Assembly (NCBI GenBank): GCA_947651395.1
Contig: CANSYW010000009.1
Coordinates: 1-64,000 of the forward strand
Length of the DNA: 64,000 nucleotides
DNA from: an uncultured Pseudoflavonifractor sp.
GTDB taxonomy: Bacteria; Bacillota; Clostridia; Oscillospirales; Oscillospiraceae
Reading direction: 5' to 3'
Shown: positions 49,972 through 59,110 of the stretch, piece by piece
How positions within the stretch are numbered: the stretch's first letter is position 1
How the letters are laid out: every line of letters starts with the position of its first letter
Translations under genes and position numbers: made by a program
The notes under the pieces: model-generated
Told to the model about the DNA's origin: nothing
Databases searched by the model: none
The model's input: the letters and a program-made list of their open reading frames with translations, nothing else

Positions 49972-50487
49972 TTACCCCGGAACAGCGACCCCATCCGCCG
50001 TTCCACATAAGGTCATTCCGATCTTCTCAGCCTCGGCCGGCGTTTCCGCCGGAGCTGCCACATAATACCGCACATTGGTCACACGATCCATAATCTCCAT
50101 GAAAAAGACAGTATAATGATCGTCGCAACACAAGGTGGCGCTCCCCGGAGTCTGTCCGCTGCGGTTATAAAAGGTACTGCCATGCAGCGATCTTGCGGAA
50201 GTACGAACAATCGTCAGGCCTGAGTTCCATGTCTCAGTATCCCGGGTAAGCGGGATCGCCTCCACCTCCAGACGCCCCTCAAAATCCAGCACATAGACGC
50301 TGGAAAAACGTGGCCTCCAAGTCCCCTGGATACAAAGGGAGGTCTCCTCCCAGTTCGTCCCCCCCTCCCTCCGGATACAGGCGGGAAGCGTCAACGCAAC
50401 AGGGCGGGGGGCATAGCGCCAGATCAGCAGGGCGCAAAGCAGGACGGCAGCGACAAACGAGACCCCCAAAAGCAGTTTCTTCCGCAC
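49972..50487 (-). CDS. Membrane-anchored extracytoplasmic protein (hypothetical)
   Basis: A 171-residue protein with a single N-terminal signal-anchor helix (about residues 3-23, LLLGVSFVAAVLLCALLIW) and an exterior domain of mostly beta character containing three cysteines. I recognise no family. The start is GTG 50487, ten bases after GGAGG; the frame remains open further upstream but without a ribosome-binding site. Isolated between terminators. Confidence 0.6.
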   Translation of the reverse strand: MRKKLLLGVSFVAAVLLCALLIWRYAPRPVALTLPACIRREGGTNWEETSLCIQGTWRPRFSSVYVLDFEGRLEVEAIPLTRDTETWNSGLTIVRTSARSLHGSTFYNRSGQTPGSATLCCDDHYTVFFMEIMDRVTNVRYYVAAPAETPAEAEKIGMTLCGTADGVAVPG

Positions 50488-50678
50488 CCCATCGCCACCT
50501 CCATTTATTGCCCCTATAAGATATATGTGATGAGTACGCCCTTTTGTTGCGCCTATTTTCAAATTCAGACAATTTTGTGTAAACTGTACAAGTTGGAACC
50601 CGGATTGGAAGAACAACACCCGCTCCGTTTCACGCCCTTATTATAACAATGCAAAATAGAAAAACGCAACGCCTTGAG

Positions 50679-50720
50679 GCAAAAAATTTGCCGGAGCCCA
50701 TTGATGAGCTCCGGCAAATT
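50679..50720 (-). terminator. Terminator of the phosphodiester glycosidase gene
   Basis: Arms AATTTGCCGGAGC/GCTCCGGCAAATT (50685-50697 with 50708-50720), followed on the minus strand by TTTTTTGCC, 27 bases beyond the stop. Confidence 0.88.
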
Positions 50721-50746
50721 CATACTTGAATTTTTATTCTCTCCTC

Positions 50747-53700
50747 TTACCGCAGGGTGGTGAGCACCTTGGCCACCTCGCCCCGGGTCATGGAGGCCAG
50801 GGGGCGCAGGGTGTTGTCCTCATAGCCGCCCACCGCCTTCTGGCCCACCAGAGTCCTGACATAGCTCAGGGCCCACTCGGGGATCAGTCCGGCGTCGGCA
50901 AAGCCCTCCACCTCCGCCTCCGGCCTGCCCTTGCCCTGGGTTCGGCCCAGGATGGTCATGGCCTCGGCCCGGTTGATGGTGGCGTTGGGATGGGCGTAAT
51001 AGCCCCCCTCCTCCAGGCTGCCCTTCACAATGGCCTCGGCGTACATGGCCTTTACCGCCGGCACGGCCCATTCCGGGATGGCGGCAACGTCCACAAAGGG
51101 CAGCTCCACGCTCTCATATTGAGTAAGATCCAGGCCCATCCACCGGGCCGTCATGGTGAAGAACTCCGCACGGGTGATGTTCTCTCCGGGGTTATAGTAC
51201 AGCGCCTCCTCCACAGGCACACCGGTGGTGACCTTTTGCTCATAGAGGTATTTGGCATAGGGCAGGGCCCAGTGATCGGTCATATCGGCAAAGGGATCGG
51301 GGCCGTCTCCCGGGATCTCCTGGGTGGCCATGCCCACATTGCCGCTGGCGTCCACGGCGGTCACCGTGATCCGATGGGACGCCGTCCCCAGGTCAGGCAG
51401 CGCGGCGGTGAGGGAGCCGGCGTCGGCATTCCACTGGAACTCCAGCGCCTTGCCGTCCAGAGCAACCGTGATCCCGGAGGCGGCAAAGGCCCGATCCACA
51501 TTGTCGCTCACCGAGGCGGTGACCCGGCCGCCCCGAAGGTCTATACTCACCATGGGCGGGTCAAAGTCCTCCAGGGCCTCGTTGGAGGTGGTGAGCTGAT
51601 CCAACCACACCGTCCCCGCGGCGCTCGCCCCGCCGCCGTAGATCAGCTGCAAGCCGCCGAACGTCTCCGTCCCGGCGGGGATGGGAACCAGCACGTGCTG
51701 CCACTGGTCAAAGTCCAGCACAGCCACCGGAGACAGACTCTCCTCCCCGTCGGCGCCGGTAAAGACGGCGAAGAGGTTATTGCCCGAGCCGTCCCCCTTC
51801 ACCCACAGCCCCAGGTATTTCTCCCCGGCGGAAATGGGCAGCCTGGCCTCCAGTCCGGCCACACCCATGGCGTCCAGGCTGTATTCCAGCCGCAGGCTCC
51901 GGCGGCCCGCGCGCACCTGAGCCAGATCGGTCTCCAGCTCCGCGGTCACAGTCTCCGAGCTCTCCGCGGGGCTCTCCCCTGTCTCAAAGTCTGCCAGGGG
52001 CAGGATGTGTCCCGCCACATTCACAGGAAGAGTGACCGTCTTCTCTCCGGCGGTGACCCGCAGCTCCCCTGAAACGGTTTTATCCGCGGCGGTGAAAAGC
52101 CCCTCCGGCGTGACGACGCCCACCTCCGGGTCACACGCCCAGGTAAAGCACTCATCCCGGCTCAGAGGCGTGAGCCCCCGCCAGACGGCGTCGGCGCTGA
52201 GCGAGATACTCTCTCCCGGCTCCAGAGACAACGCCCCCAGCACGCCGCCGGTGGCCTCCTTGCTCACCAGGATCCGGTCAGGCGTGACCACGGTGGTCAC
52301 GTTGGCGTCCCCGGTGAGCTCTCCGGCCCGGGCGGTGATCCGGGTGGAGCCCGCCTCCCCGGCGGTGAAATGGCCCTCCGGCGTGAGCTGGCCCGGGCCT
52401 TCTGATGTAAAGGAAACTCCATTCACAGTTCCGTCCATGGCGTACCATGCGGTATCCAGATAGGTTGCGGAGAACCGGGTATCCATTCCGGAGAGAAGGA
52501 TGATGTCCCCGGGGGTGACCGAGAGGGCTCCCGGCTCCCCGGTGGGCTTGAGCTCTGTGGTGAGAAAGAGGGCGGTGGAGTTTTTCCGCTCCGCCCCGTC
52601 CGAAGGACTGTTCACCACCCCCATAGCGCTCTGGGTGGGATCGGTGACCCCCAGGGTGGTGGAGCCGCCTCCGTCCAGACCCACCGCCTCCACACAGCCC
52701 AGCTCCAAGAGCCGCATGGCCACCTGGGTGCAGGTGGCGCCCACGCTGAGCCCAGGCTGCTTGCCGTCGATGGTATAGAAGATGACCGTGCCGTCGGCCT
52801 TGATCCCCACGGCGGTGCGGGCGGTGCGCTCGGTGGAGAGGTTGGGGCCCACCTGACCGTTATCCAGCAGGCGGTACATGGCTCCCAGGGCCTCAGTCGC
52901 CTCATTCCAGCGGAGATCCGCGCTGGTGACGTCGATGGCCACCGGATCCCCCGGCTGGAGGGCCCGGAGCATGTTGAGCGTGCCCTCATCGTCCTGGCCG
53001 TTCATGGTGAGGACAAAGGAGCCCTTGGGGATGGGATTGACCCCGGCGGCCTCGGTGACATAGTCCACCACACAGTTGACCCGCCCTCCGATGCGCAGCT
53101 CTTTGGAGAGGGTCAGCTCCTGACCGGACGGAGTCTCTTCGGCGCTTACCGTCTCCCCCAGCCCCTCCTCCACCGGGTGAAGGATGACGTCCACACCGGG
53201 CGAGGTGTTCTGGGTGGTCTCGCCAAAGTCTTCCGTGAGCAGGGTCAGTCCGCCCCCGTCGGCGGTGCGGATCTGGCGGACCTTGTTCACCCCTCCGAAG
53301 ACGGTCACCGGCATATCAAACATGGTCGCAGTGATCTGAAGGTTGGGGGCGCCCACAAAGGCGGTGCCGTCGGCCCGGAAGCCCACGGCGGAATGGTAGG
53401 ATGAGGAGGAGCGCAGGATCCCATCGGTCACCACCATGCCCAGGGGCTGTCCGGTGGTGAGCACATAGAAGTCCCCGTTGGAGCCCCCCACCACCCGTTT
53501 GCCTCCCGCCTCCAGCTTTTGGGCCATGGCGGTGAGGGTGGCGCGCTGGAGCACATTGTCCCCATAGGCCACCGTGGGCCTGACCGCCTCGTTGGGCAGA
53601 TAGGTCATATACCGCTCGGTACGCAGATCGGAATATGTATCGCTCCAGAACCAGCCTGTACTCAGCGCCGTTCCCTCTGAAAGCGGCCGGAAGGCGGCGT

Positions 53701-53800
53701 GAAGATCATGTCCCAGGGCGTCAGAGGCCAGGGCGGCCTGGCCTGTCAAAAGCGACAGGCTGAGCCCCGCCGCGAAAAAACGTTGTCTCCAGCTTTTCAT
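50747..53800 (-). CDS. Secreted phosphodiester glycosidase (NAGPA-like) with SLH repeats
   Basis: A 1017-residue exported protein. After a signal peptide (about residues 1-26) comes a NAGPA/exopolysaccharide phosphodiester glycosidase domain (about 85-430; GIKADGTVIFYTIDGKQPG and AVGLDGGGSTTL are typical), two Ig-like (Big_2-type) domains (about 440-640), a carbohydrate-binding-like domain (about 640-790) and three SLH repeats (about 835-1017). The enzyme domain removes N-acetylglucosamine phosphodiesters, perhaps from wall teichoic acid or glycoprotein. AGGAGG precedes ATG 53800. It is monocistronic with an operator-like palindrome over its promoter. Confidence 0.86.
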   Translation of the reverse strand: MKSWRQRFFAAGLSLSLLTGQAALASDALGHDLHAAFRPLSEGTALSTGWFWSDTYSDLRTERYMTYLPNEAVRPTVAYGDNVLQRATLTAMAQKLEAGGKRVVGGSNGDFYVLTTGQPLGMVVTDGILRSSSSYHSAVGFRADGTAFVGAPNLQITATMFDMPVTVFGGVNKVRQIRTADGGGLTLLTEDFGETTQNTSPGVDVILHPVEEGLGETVSAEETPSGQELTLSKELRIGGRVNCVVDYVTEAAGVNPIPKGSFVLTMNGQDDEGTLNMLRALQPGDPVAIDVTSADLRWNEATEALGAMYRLLDNGQVGPNLSTERTARTAVGIKADGTVIFYTIDGKQPGLSVGATCTQVAMRLLELGCVEAVGLDGGGSTTLGVTDPTQSAMGVVNSPSDGAERKNSTALFLTTELKPTGEPGALSVTPGDIILLSGMDTRFSATYLDTAWYAMDGTVNGVSFTSEGPGQLTPEGHFTAGEAGSTRITARAGELTGDANVTTVVTPDRILVSKEATGGVLGALSLEPGESISLSADAVWRGLTPLSRDECFTWACDPEVGVVTPEGLFTAADKTVSGELRVTAGEKTVTLPVNVAGHILPLADFETGESPAESSETVTAELETDLAQVRAGRRSLRLEYSLDAMGVAGLEARLPISAGEKYLGLWVKGDGSGNNLFAVFTGADGEESLSPVAVLDFDQWQHVLVPIPAGTETFGGLQLIYGGGASAAGTVWLDQLTTSNEALEDFDPPMVSIDLRGGRVTASVSDNVDRAFAASGITVALDGKALEFQWNADAGSLTAALPDLGTASHRITVTAVDASGNVGMATQEIPGDGPDPFADMTDHWALPYAKYLYEQKVTTGVPVEEALYYNPGENITRAEFFTMTARWMGLDLTQYESVELPFVDVAAIPEWAVPAVKAMYAEAIVKGSLEEGGYYAHPNATINRAEAMTILGRTQGKGRPEAEVEGFADAGLIPEWALSYVRTLVGQKAVGGYEDNTLRPLASMTRGEVAKVLTTLR

Positions 53801-53820
53801 AGTTCCTCCTTGGGTGCAAA

Positions 53821-53855
53821 ACAAAGCGTATCGGGCTTGTCCCGATACGCTTTGT
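53821..53855. repeat. Perfect inverted repeat at the promoter/leader of the glycosidase gene
   Basis: Fifteen-base arms (53821-53835 with 53841-53855) around CTTGT, beginning one base after the minus-strand -10 box. It overlaps the expected transcript start, so it could be an operator or a 5'-end mRNA hairpin; read on the minus strand it is followed by TTTTG. Confidence 0.7.
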
Positions 53856-53884
53856 ATCATAGCACGATTTGAATGGGGTGTAAA
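53856..53884 (-). promoter_or_regulatory. Sigma-A promoter for the glycosidase gene
   Basis: On the minus strand TTTACA (53884-53879), 17-base spacer, TATGAT (53861-53856). Confidence 0.68.
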
Positions 53885-53911
53885 CGGCTCCGGGGGAAAA
53901 GGAAGAAATTT

Positions 53912-55117
53912 TCACTTTTCCTTCAAAAAAGCCCCCTCTGCCCGAAGCTTAGGCAGCGTATTTTCCAGCGTGGCCGCTTCCTGGATGGCCATCAGGTCAC
54001 CGATGAGCTGGTTGGACACCAAAAACCCCTTGGCCGTCAGGTGCCACCGCCGGTCCTTCTTGGCCGCCCAGCCCCGGCGCTCATATTCCTCCAGCTTCTG
54101 CTCCAGGGGGTCAAAATTCATGGAAAATTCCCGGCGGTACTCCCACTCCTCAATTCCCCGAACGGTACGCAGCCGGAGCATCAGGTACTCTCCTCCCCGC
54201 TCCCGCCGGGGAATGAGCTCCGACTCGTCGATCACCTGGCCGCCCCCCAGGATCCCGCCCACATACTTGTCCAGATCCCGCACAAAGGAATAGCGCCGCC
54301 CGCCAAAATCCGAGTGGGCGCCGGGCCCGAAGCCCAGATAGGGCTTACCCATCCAGTATTTCAGGTTATGTCGGGACTGAAGCCCCGCCTTGGCAAAGTT
54401 GGAGATCTCATACTGAGAATAGCCCGCCCGCTCCAGCCGCTCCACCACCCACAGGTACATATCGGCCTGGGCGTCATCGTCGGGCAGGACCTCTCCCCGG
54501 GTGACCCGCCCGTCCAGAGGAGTGCCCGGCTCCACCTTCAGTCCGTAGCAGGACAAATGCTCCGGCTCCAGGGCCAGGGCCGCCTCCACACTCTTCTTCC
54601 AGCTGTCCATGCTCTGCCCCGGCAGTCCATAGATCAGATCCAGGGAAAGGTTTTTCAGCTTGACTTTCCGGGCGGCGGCCACCGCCTGCACCACCTGGGA
54701 AAAATCATGGAGCCGGTGGACGGCGTGGAGCTCCCCGTCACAGGCCGACTGCATCCCCAGACTCAGCCGGTTCACCCCCGCGTGACGAAGGGCGGCCAGA
54801 GTCTTGCGGTCGGCGCTCTCGGGATTGGCCTCGCAGGTGATCTCCGCGTCCCGGGCCACATCGAAGCGCCGTTTCACCTCCTTGAGCAAAAGGGCAAGCC
54901 GTTTTGCCCCAAAGACCGTCGGGGTACCTCCGCCGATGTAGACCGTATCCACCTGCCATCCCTTGGCCAGCGGAGCCGCCTCCTTAATGTGGGCGGTGAG
55001 GGCCTTCAGGTACCCGTCCATAGCCCCCTCCCGATCCGGAAGAGAGTAAAAATCGCAGTAGTCGCACTTGGCCCTGCAAAAGGGAATATGGAGATAGACG
55101 CCCAGTTTTTCGCCCAT
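53912..55117 (-). CDS. hemW: Radical SAM heme chaperone HemW
   Basis: A 401-residue radical SAM protein. The cluster motif FCRAKCDYCDF (about residues 14-24) has Phe after the third Cys position as in HemW, not the extra Cys of HemN. IGGGTPT, the SAM-binding GLPGQS and a C-terminal HemN-type domain follow. HemW delivers heme to respiratory or other hemoproteins. ATG 55117 with GAGGTG upstream. Confidence 0.93.
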   Translation of the reverse strand: MGEKLGVYLHIPFCRAKCDYCDFYSLPDREGAMDGYLKALTAHIKEAAPLAKGWQVDTVYIGGGTPTVFGAKRLALLLKEVKRRFDVARDAEITCEANPESADRKTLAALRHAGVNRLSLGMQSACDGELHAVHRLHDFSQVVQAVAAARKVKLKNLSLDLIYGLPGQSMDSWKKSVEAALALEPEHLSCYGLKVEPGTPLDGRVTRGEVLPDDDAQADMYLWVVERLERAGYSQYEISNFAKAGLQSRHNLKYWMGKPYLGFGPGAHSDFGGRRYSFVRDLDKYVGGILGGGQVIDESELIPRRERGGEYLMLRLRTVRGIEEWEYRREFSMNFDPLEQKLEEYERRGWAAKKDRRWHLTAKGFLVSNQLIGDLMAIQEAATLENTLPKLRAEGAFLKEK

Positions 55118-55286
55118 GATAAGACACCTCGCCCATCGGAGTGTAAGCTTTCTTTTCTGCATTATACTCCTTTTTCCTCCGTTTGCATAGTTCCTTTCCT
55201 TTCCCTCCATATTTTTCCTCATCTCCCCGTCGGTTTTATGTAATTTGCACAATTGACAAAGTTAAATTATGCAGTTTTTTGTAAAC

Positions 55287-55315
55287 TTGACATTGTAAGC
55301 TTCGTGTGCTATGAT
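55287..55315 (+). promoter_or_regulatory. Strong sigma-A promoter for cysteine desulfidase gene
   Basis: Consensus TTGACA (55287-55292), 17-base spacer, TATGAT (55310-55315), about 90 bases before the start at 55405. The leader 55323-55404 has no recognised riboswitch. Confidence 0.82.
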
Positions 55316-55404
55316 ACCAGATACCGAAAAGGTCTTTCGGTTGGGCGGCGTGTTCGTTGTGTGGCGCGCCATCCCCAAACGCAGTGAGAGAAAGGAGGGA
55401 AAAC

Positions 55405-56700
55405 ATGAAAAAAACAGATTCCAGATACCATAGCTTTATCCAGATCCTCCACGAAGAGCTTATCCCCGCCATGGGCTGTACCGAGCCCATCTCTCTGGCC
55501 TATGGCGCCGCCAAGGCCCGTGAGGTGCTGGGCAAGGAGCCCGAAAAGGTACTGGTAGAGGCCAGCGGCAACATCATCAAGAACGTCAAGAGCGTGGTGG
55601 TGCCCAACACCGGCGGGCTCAAGGGCATCGAGGCCGCCGCCGCCGCGGGCATCGTGGCCGGCAAGTCCGAGAAGATCCTGGAGGTCATCGCCCAGGTCTC
55701 CGACGAGCAGAAAACAGCCATCCGTGCCTACATGGACACCCATGAGATCAAGGTCCGGCCCGCCGAGGGCGACGTGGTGTTCGACATCATCCTCACCATG
55801 ACCGCCGGGAGCGATACCGTCAAGCTGCGGATCTGCGACTACCACACCAATATCGTGCTCATCGAGCGCAACGGTGAAGTCCTGATGACCGCTGATGGCA
55901 CCACTGACGCCGGCGACGCGGAAGGGCTTACCGACCACAGCTGTCTGTCGGTGGAGGCCATCGTGGACTTTGTGGAGAGCATGGACGTCAATGATGTCCG
56001 GGAGATGGTGGAACGGCAGATCGAGTACAACTACGCCATTGCCCAGGAAGGCATGAAAAATGACTATGGCGCCAACGTGGGCAAAGTTCTGAAAAAGAGC
56101 TATGGCGATGACGTGAAGTTCCGGGCCCGCTACATGGCCGCGGCCGGCTCCGACGCCCGGATGAACGGCTGCGAGATGCCGGTGATCATCGTCTCGGGCA
56201 GCGGCAACCAGGGCATCACCGCCTCGGTACCCGTCATCGAGTACGCCAAAGAGCTGAAGGTCTCTCAGGAGACTCTGCTCCGGGCGGTCACCCTCAGCGA
56301 CCTGCTGGCCATCCACATGAAGACGGGCATCGGCCGTCTGAGCGCCTACTGCGGCGCGGTGTGTGCCGGGTGCGCCGCGGGCGCTGCCATCTCCTGGCTC
56401 AACGGCGGCGGTCTCCGGGAGATCTCCCATACCCTGGTGAACTCCCTGGCCACCATCTCCGGCATGGTCTGCGACGGGGCCAAGGCCTCCTGCGCGGCCA
56501 AGATCGCCGCCTCGGTGGACGCGGGCATCATGGGCTGGCAGATGTTCCGGGAGGGACAGCAGTTCTATGGCGGAGACGGCATTGTCACCAAGGGTGTGGA
56601 GAACACCATCGGCAATGTGGGCCGTCTGGGCCGTCTGGGCATGCGGGAGACCGACCGTGAGATCCTGCGCATCATGACCGGCCAGAGCGATCCCCAGTAA
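55405..56700 (+). CDS. cyuA: L-cysteine desulfidase / CyuA family (UPF0597)
   Basis: A 431-residue member of the CyuA/YhaM family related to serine dehydratase alpha subunits. MGCTEPISLAYGAAKAREVL (about residues 23-42) and later cysteines in MNGCEMPV and CGAVCAGCAAG fit ligands of a catalytic [4Fe-4S] cluster. It converts cysteine to pyruvate, ammonia and sulfide. GGAGG precedes ATG 55405. A transporter follows by 116 bases, mirroring the cyuA-cyuP pairing of enterobacteria. Serine deamination is a possible alternative. Confidence 0.86.
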   Translation: MKKTDSRYHSFIQILHEELIPAMGCTEPISLAYGAAKAREVLGKEPEKVLVEASGNIIKNVKSVVVPNTGGLKGIEAAAAAGIVAGKSEKILEVIAQVSDEQKTAIRAYMDTHEIKVRPAEGDVVFDIILTMTAGSDTVKLRICDYHTNIVLIERNGEVLMTADGTTDAGDAEGLTDHSCLSVEAIVDFVESMDVNDVREMVERQIEYNYAIAQEGMKNDYGANVGKVLKKSYGDDVKFRARYMAAAGSDARMNGCEMPVIIVSGSGNQGITASVPVIEYAKELKVSQETLLRAVTLSDLLAIHMKTGIGRLSAYCGAVCAGCAAGAAISWLNGGGLREISHTLVNSLATISGMVCDGAKASCAAKIAASVDAGIMGWQMFREGQQFYGGDGIVTKGVENTIGNVGRLGRLGMRETDREILRIMTGQSDPQ

Positions 56701-56816
56701 CCCTTTTTCCGGTGTACGTATACGCAGGCTCCGCCGCGCGTATACTGGAAAGGTTTCCCTGATCGCGGAGCAAATGTGTGTTGTCCTTTATGTATAGAAA
56801 GGGAGGAAATTTATTC

Positions 56817-58013
56817 ATGGCTACTGAGAAAAAAGGTATGAGCCTGCCCCTCAAGCTCCTTATCGGCATCGCAGTCGGTATCGTGCTCGGTCTGTTCCTG
56901 CCTGAGAGCGTCATGACCATCGTGGTCACTCTCAAGTACGTACTGAACCAGCTCATCATGTTCTGCGTGCCTCTGATCGTCATCGGCTTTATCGCCCCCT
57001 CCATCACCAAGATGGGCTCCAACGCCACCCGTATGCTGGTGGTGGCCATCATCGTGGCCTACGTCAGCACCGTGCTGGCCACCCTGATGAGCATGGTGGC
57101 CGGCTACGTCCTGGTGCCCCATCTGCCCATCGCCTCCACCATGGAGGGTCTGAAGGATCTGCCCGGTGTGGCCTTCGAGCTGAACATCCCCCAGATCATG
57201 CCCGTGATGAGCGCCCTGGTGTTTGCCGTCCTCATCGGCCTGGCCGCCGTGTGGACCAAGGCCAAGACCGTCACCGTGGTGCTTCAGGAGTTCCAGAACA
57301 TTGTGCTGAGCGTGGTGAAGAAGATCGTCATTCCCATCCTGCCCTTCTTCATCGCCCTGACCTTCTGCGGTCTCTCCTATGACGGCACCATTACCAAGCA
57401 GTTCCCCGCCTTCCTGCTGGCCATCGTCATCGTCATGGCGGGCCACTACATCTGGATGGCCATCCTCTACGGCTTCGCCGGCGCTTACTCCGGCCGGAAC
57501 GCCATTGAGGTCGTCAAGTACTACGGCCCCGCTTACCTCACCGCCGTGGGCACCATGTCCTCCGCCGCCACTCTGGCTGTGGCTCTGGACTGCGCCCGGA
57601 AGAGCTCGGTGCTGCGGGGTGACATGGTGGAGTTCGGCATTCCCCTGTTTGCCAACATCCATCTGTGCGGCTCCGCCCTCACTGAGACCTTCTTTGTGAT
57701 GATCGTCTCCCAGGTCCTCTATGGCCGTCTTCCCAGCGTGGGTAACATGGTTCTGTTCATCCTGCTTCTGGGCATCTTCGCCATCGGCGCCCCCGGCGTC
57801 CCCGGCGGCACGGTCATGGCCTCTCTGGGCCTCATCACCGGCGTGCTGGGCTTCGACGGCGACGGCACCGCTCTGATGCTGGCCATCTTCGCCCTGCAGG
57901 ACAGCTTCGGCACCGCCTGCAACGTCACCGGCGACGGCGCTCTGACCCTGATCCTCACCGGCTATGCCGAGAAGCACGGGATCGCTCAGCAGAATATCAG
58001 CATCGACCTGTAA
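56817..58013 (+). CDS. Dicarboxylate/amino acid:cation symporter (DAACS family)
   Basis: A 398-residue sodium-coupled symporter related to SstT/GltP, with about eight membrane helices and two re-entrant hairpins. Typical motifs are SSAATLAVAL (about residues 243-252), GAPGVPGGTVMASLG (about 325-339) and DSFGTACNVTGDGALTLI (about 363). Context with CyuA suggests cysteine or serine as substrate; that is inference. AGGGAGG precedes the ATG. Confidence 0.88.
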   Translation: MATEKKGMSLPLKLLIGIAVGIVLGLFLPESVMTIVVTLKYVLNQLIMFCVPLIVIGFIAPSITKMGSNATRMLVVAIIVAYVSTVLATLMSMVAGYVLVPHLPIASTMEGLKDLPGVAFELNIPQIMPVMSALVFAVLIGLAAVWTKAKTVTVVLQEFQNIVLSVVKKIVIPILPFFIALTFCGLSYDGTITKQFPAFLLAIVIVMAGHYIWMAILYGFAGAYSGRNAIEVVKYYGPAYLTAVGTMSSAATLAVALDCARKSSVLRGDMVEFGIPLFANIHLCGSALTETFFVMIVSQVLYGRLPSVGNMVLFILLLGIFAIGAPGVPGGTVMASLGLITGVLGFDGDGTALMLAIFALQDSFGTACNVTGDGALTLILTGYAEKHGIAQQNISIDL

Positions 58014-58037
58014 GCCCTGTTTCCTACACACAACACA

Positions 58038-58071
58038 AGCCGCCCGGTGCTCTCGCGCCGGGCGGCTCTTT
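58038..58071 (+). terminator. Terminator of the symporter gene
   Basis: AGCCGCCCGG/CCGGGCGGCT with a 10-base loop, followed by CTTTC, 24 bases past the stop. Confidence 0.85.
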
Positions 58072-58073
58072 CA

Positions 58074-58102
58074 TTGACTTCCCCGCCCAAGTGTGGTAAA
58101 TA
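58074..58102 (+). promoter_or_regulatory. Possible promoter for the pseudouridine synthase gene
   Basis: TTGACT (58074-58079), 17-base spacer, TAAATA (58097-58102); the -10 is weak. Confidence 0.4.
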
Positions 58103-58135
58103 TGAATAAGATCAGGCATGGGGAGGATGACGCCG

Positions 58136-59032
58136 GTGCGGTATTTAGAGTTTTATGTAAACCCTGAGGAGGAGGGCAAGCGGGTGGACGCCATCCTCCG
58201 CCGCCACGGGCTGTCCACCTCGGCCATCCGCCGATCCAAGCGGCGGCCCCACGGGCTTCTGGTGGACGGGGAGGACATCTACACCAGTTATCTGGTCCAC
58301 GCCGGACAGACAGTGGCCATCCTGGCCGACGACAAGGCCCCCTCGGACATCGTGCCCAACGAGGGGCCGGTGGATATTCGTTACGAGGACGAGGATCTGC
58401 TGGTGGTGGACAAGCCGCCCCACCTGGCGGTCCACCCCTGCGCGGGGAGCTGGGAGGACTCCCTGGGGGCCCGGCTGGTCCATTATTACCATCAGATCGG
58501 CCTGGCGGCCGACTTCCATCCGGTCCACCGGCTGGACAAGGGCACCTCGGGACTGATGGTGGTGGCCAAGCACCCGGCGGCCCAGCACATTTTGACCCAG
58601 GCCCTTCACTCGGGGGATTTTCTGCGGGAGTACCTGGCGGTGTGCCGGGGCTGCCCCTCCCCCCTCTCCGGGGTCATTGACGCCCCCCTGGGGCGAACCG
58701 ATACCTCCTACATCCGGCAGGAGGTGAGGCCCGACGGCAAGAGGGCCCGCACCCATTACCAGGTGGTGGAGCAGGGGGAGGGGTTCTCCCTCCTCCGCCT
58801 TCGGCTGGAAACCGGGCGGACCCACCAGATCCGGGTCCACATGGCCTATCTGGGCCACCCCCTGGCGGGGGACTTCCTCTACGGTACCGAGGACCCGGAC
58901 CTGATCCCCCGCCCCGCCCTCCACTCGGCAAGGCTGGAGCTGAAACAGCCCTTCACCGGGACGAGGCTTGCCTTTGAGGCCCCCCTGCCGGAGGATATGA
59001 AGCGTATTTTAGACAAGAGCAGCACGGAGTAA
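58136..59032 (+). CDS. RluA-family pseudouridine synthase
   Basis: A 298-residue enzyme that isomerises uridine in rRNA or tRNA. An S4-like N-terminal domain (about residues 1-75) precedes the catalytic domain with PVHRLDKGTSGLMVVAK (about 136-152), containing the catalytic Asp, and GRTHQIRVHMAYLGHPLAGD near the C-terminus. The start is GTG 58136, nine bases after GGGAGG; two upstream ATGs overlap that site. Which position it modifies cannot be told. Confidence 0.9.
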   Translation: MRYLEFYVNPEEEGKRVDAILRRHGLSTSAIRRSKRRPHGLLVDGEDIYTSYLVHAGQTVAILADDKAPSDIVPNEGPVDIRYEDEDLLVVDKPPHLAVHPCAGSWEDSLGARLVHYYHQIGLAADFHPVHRLDKGTSGLMVVAKHPAAQHILTQALHSGDFLREYLAVCRGCPSPLSGVIDAPLGRTDTSYIRQEVRPDGKRARTHYQVVEQGEGFSLLRLRLETGRTHQIRVHMAYLGHPLAGDFLYGTEDPDLIPRPALHSARLELKQPFTGTRLAFEAPLPEDMKRILDKSSTE

Positions 59033-59110
59033 GAAAAACACAATATCTTTTTCATTTTTCCTGTCACAGGGGCCGGCCGGCGTTGTCTAATCAGGTGGGA
59101 GGTAAAAACA

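Noticed and set aside
56714-56746. GTATACGC...GCGTATAC inverted repeat between cyuA and the symporter
   Set aside because: Only eight-base arms with a long loop and no T-tract; may be a weak operator but not enough to call.
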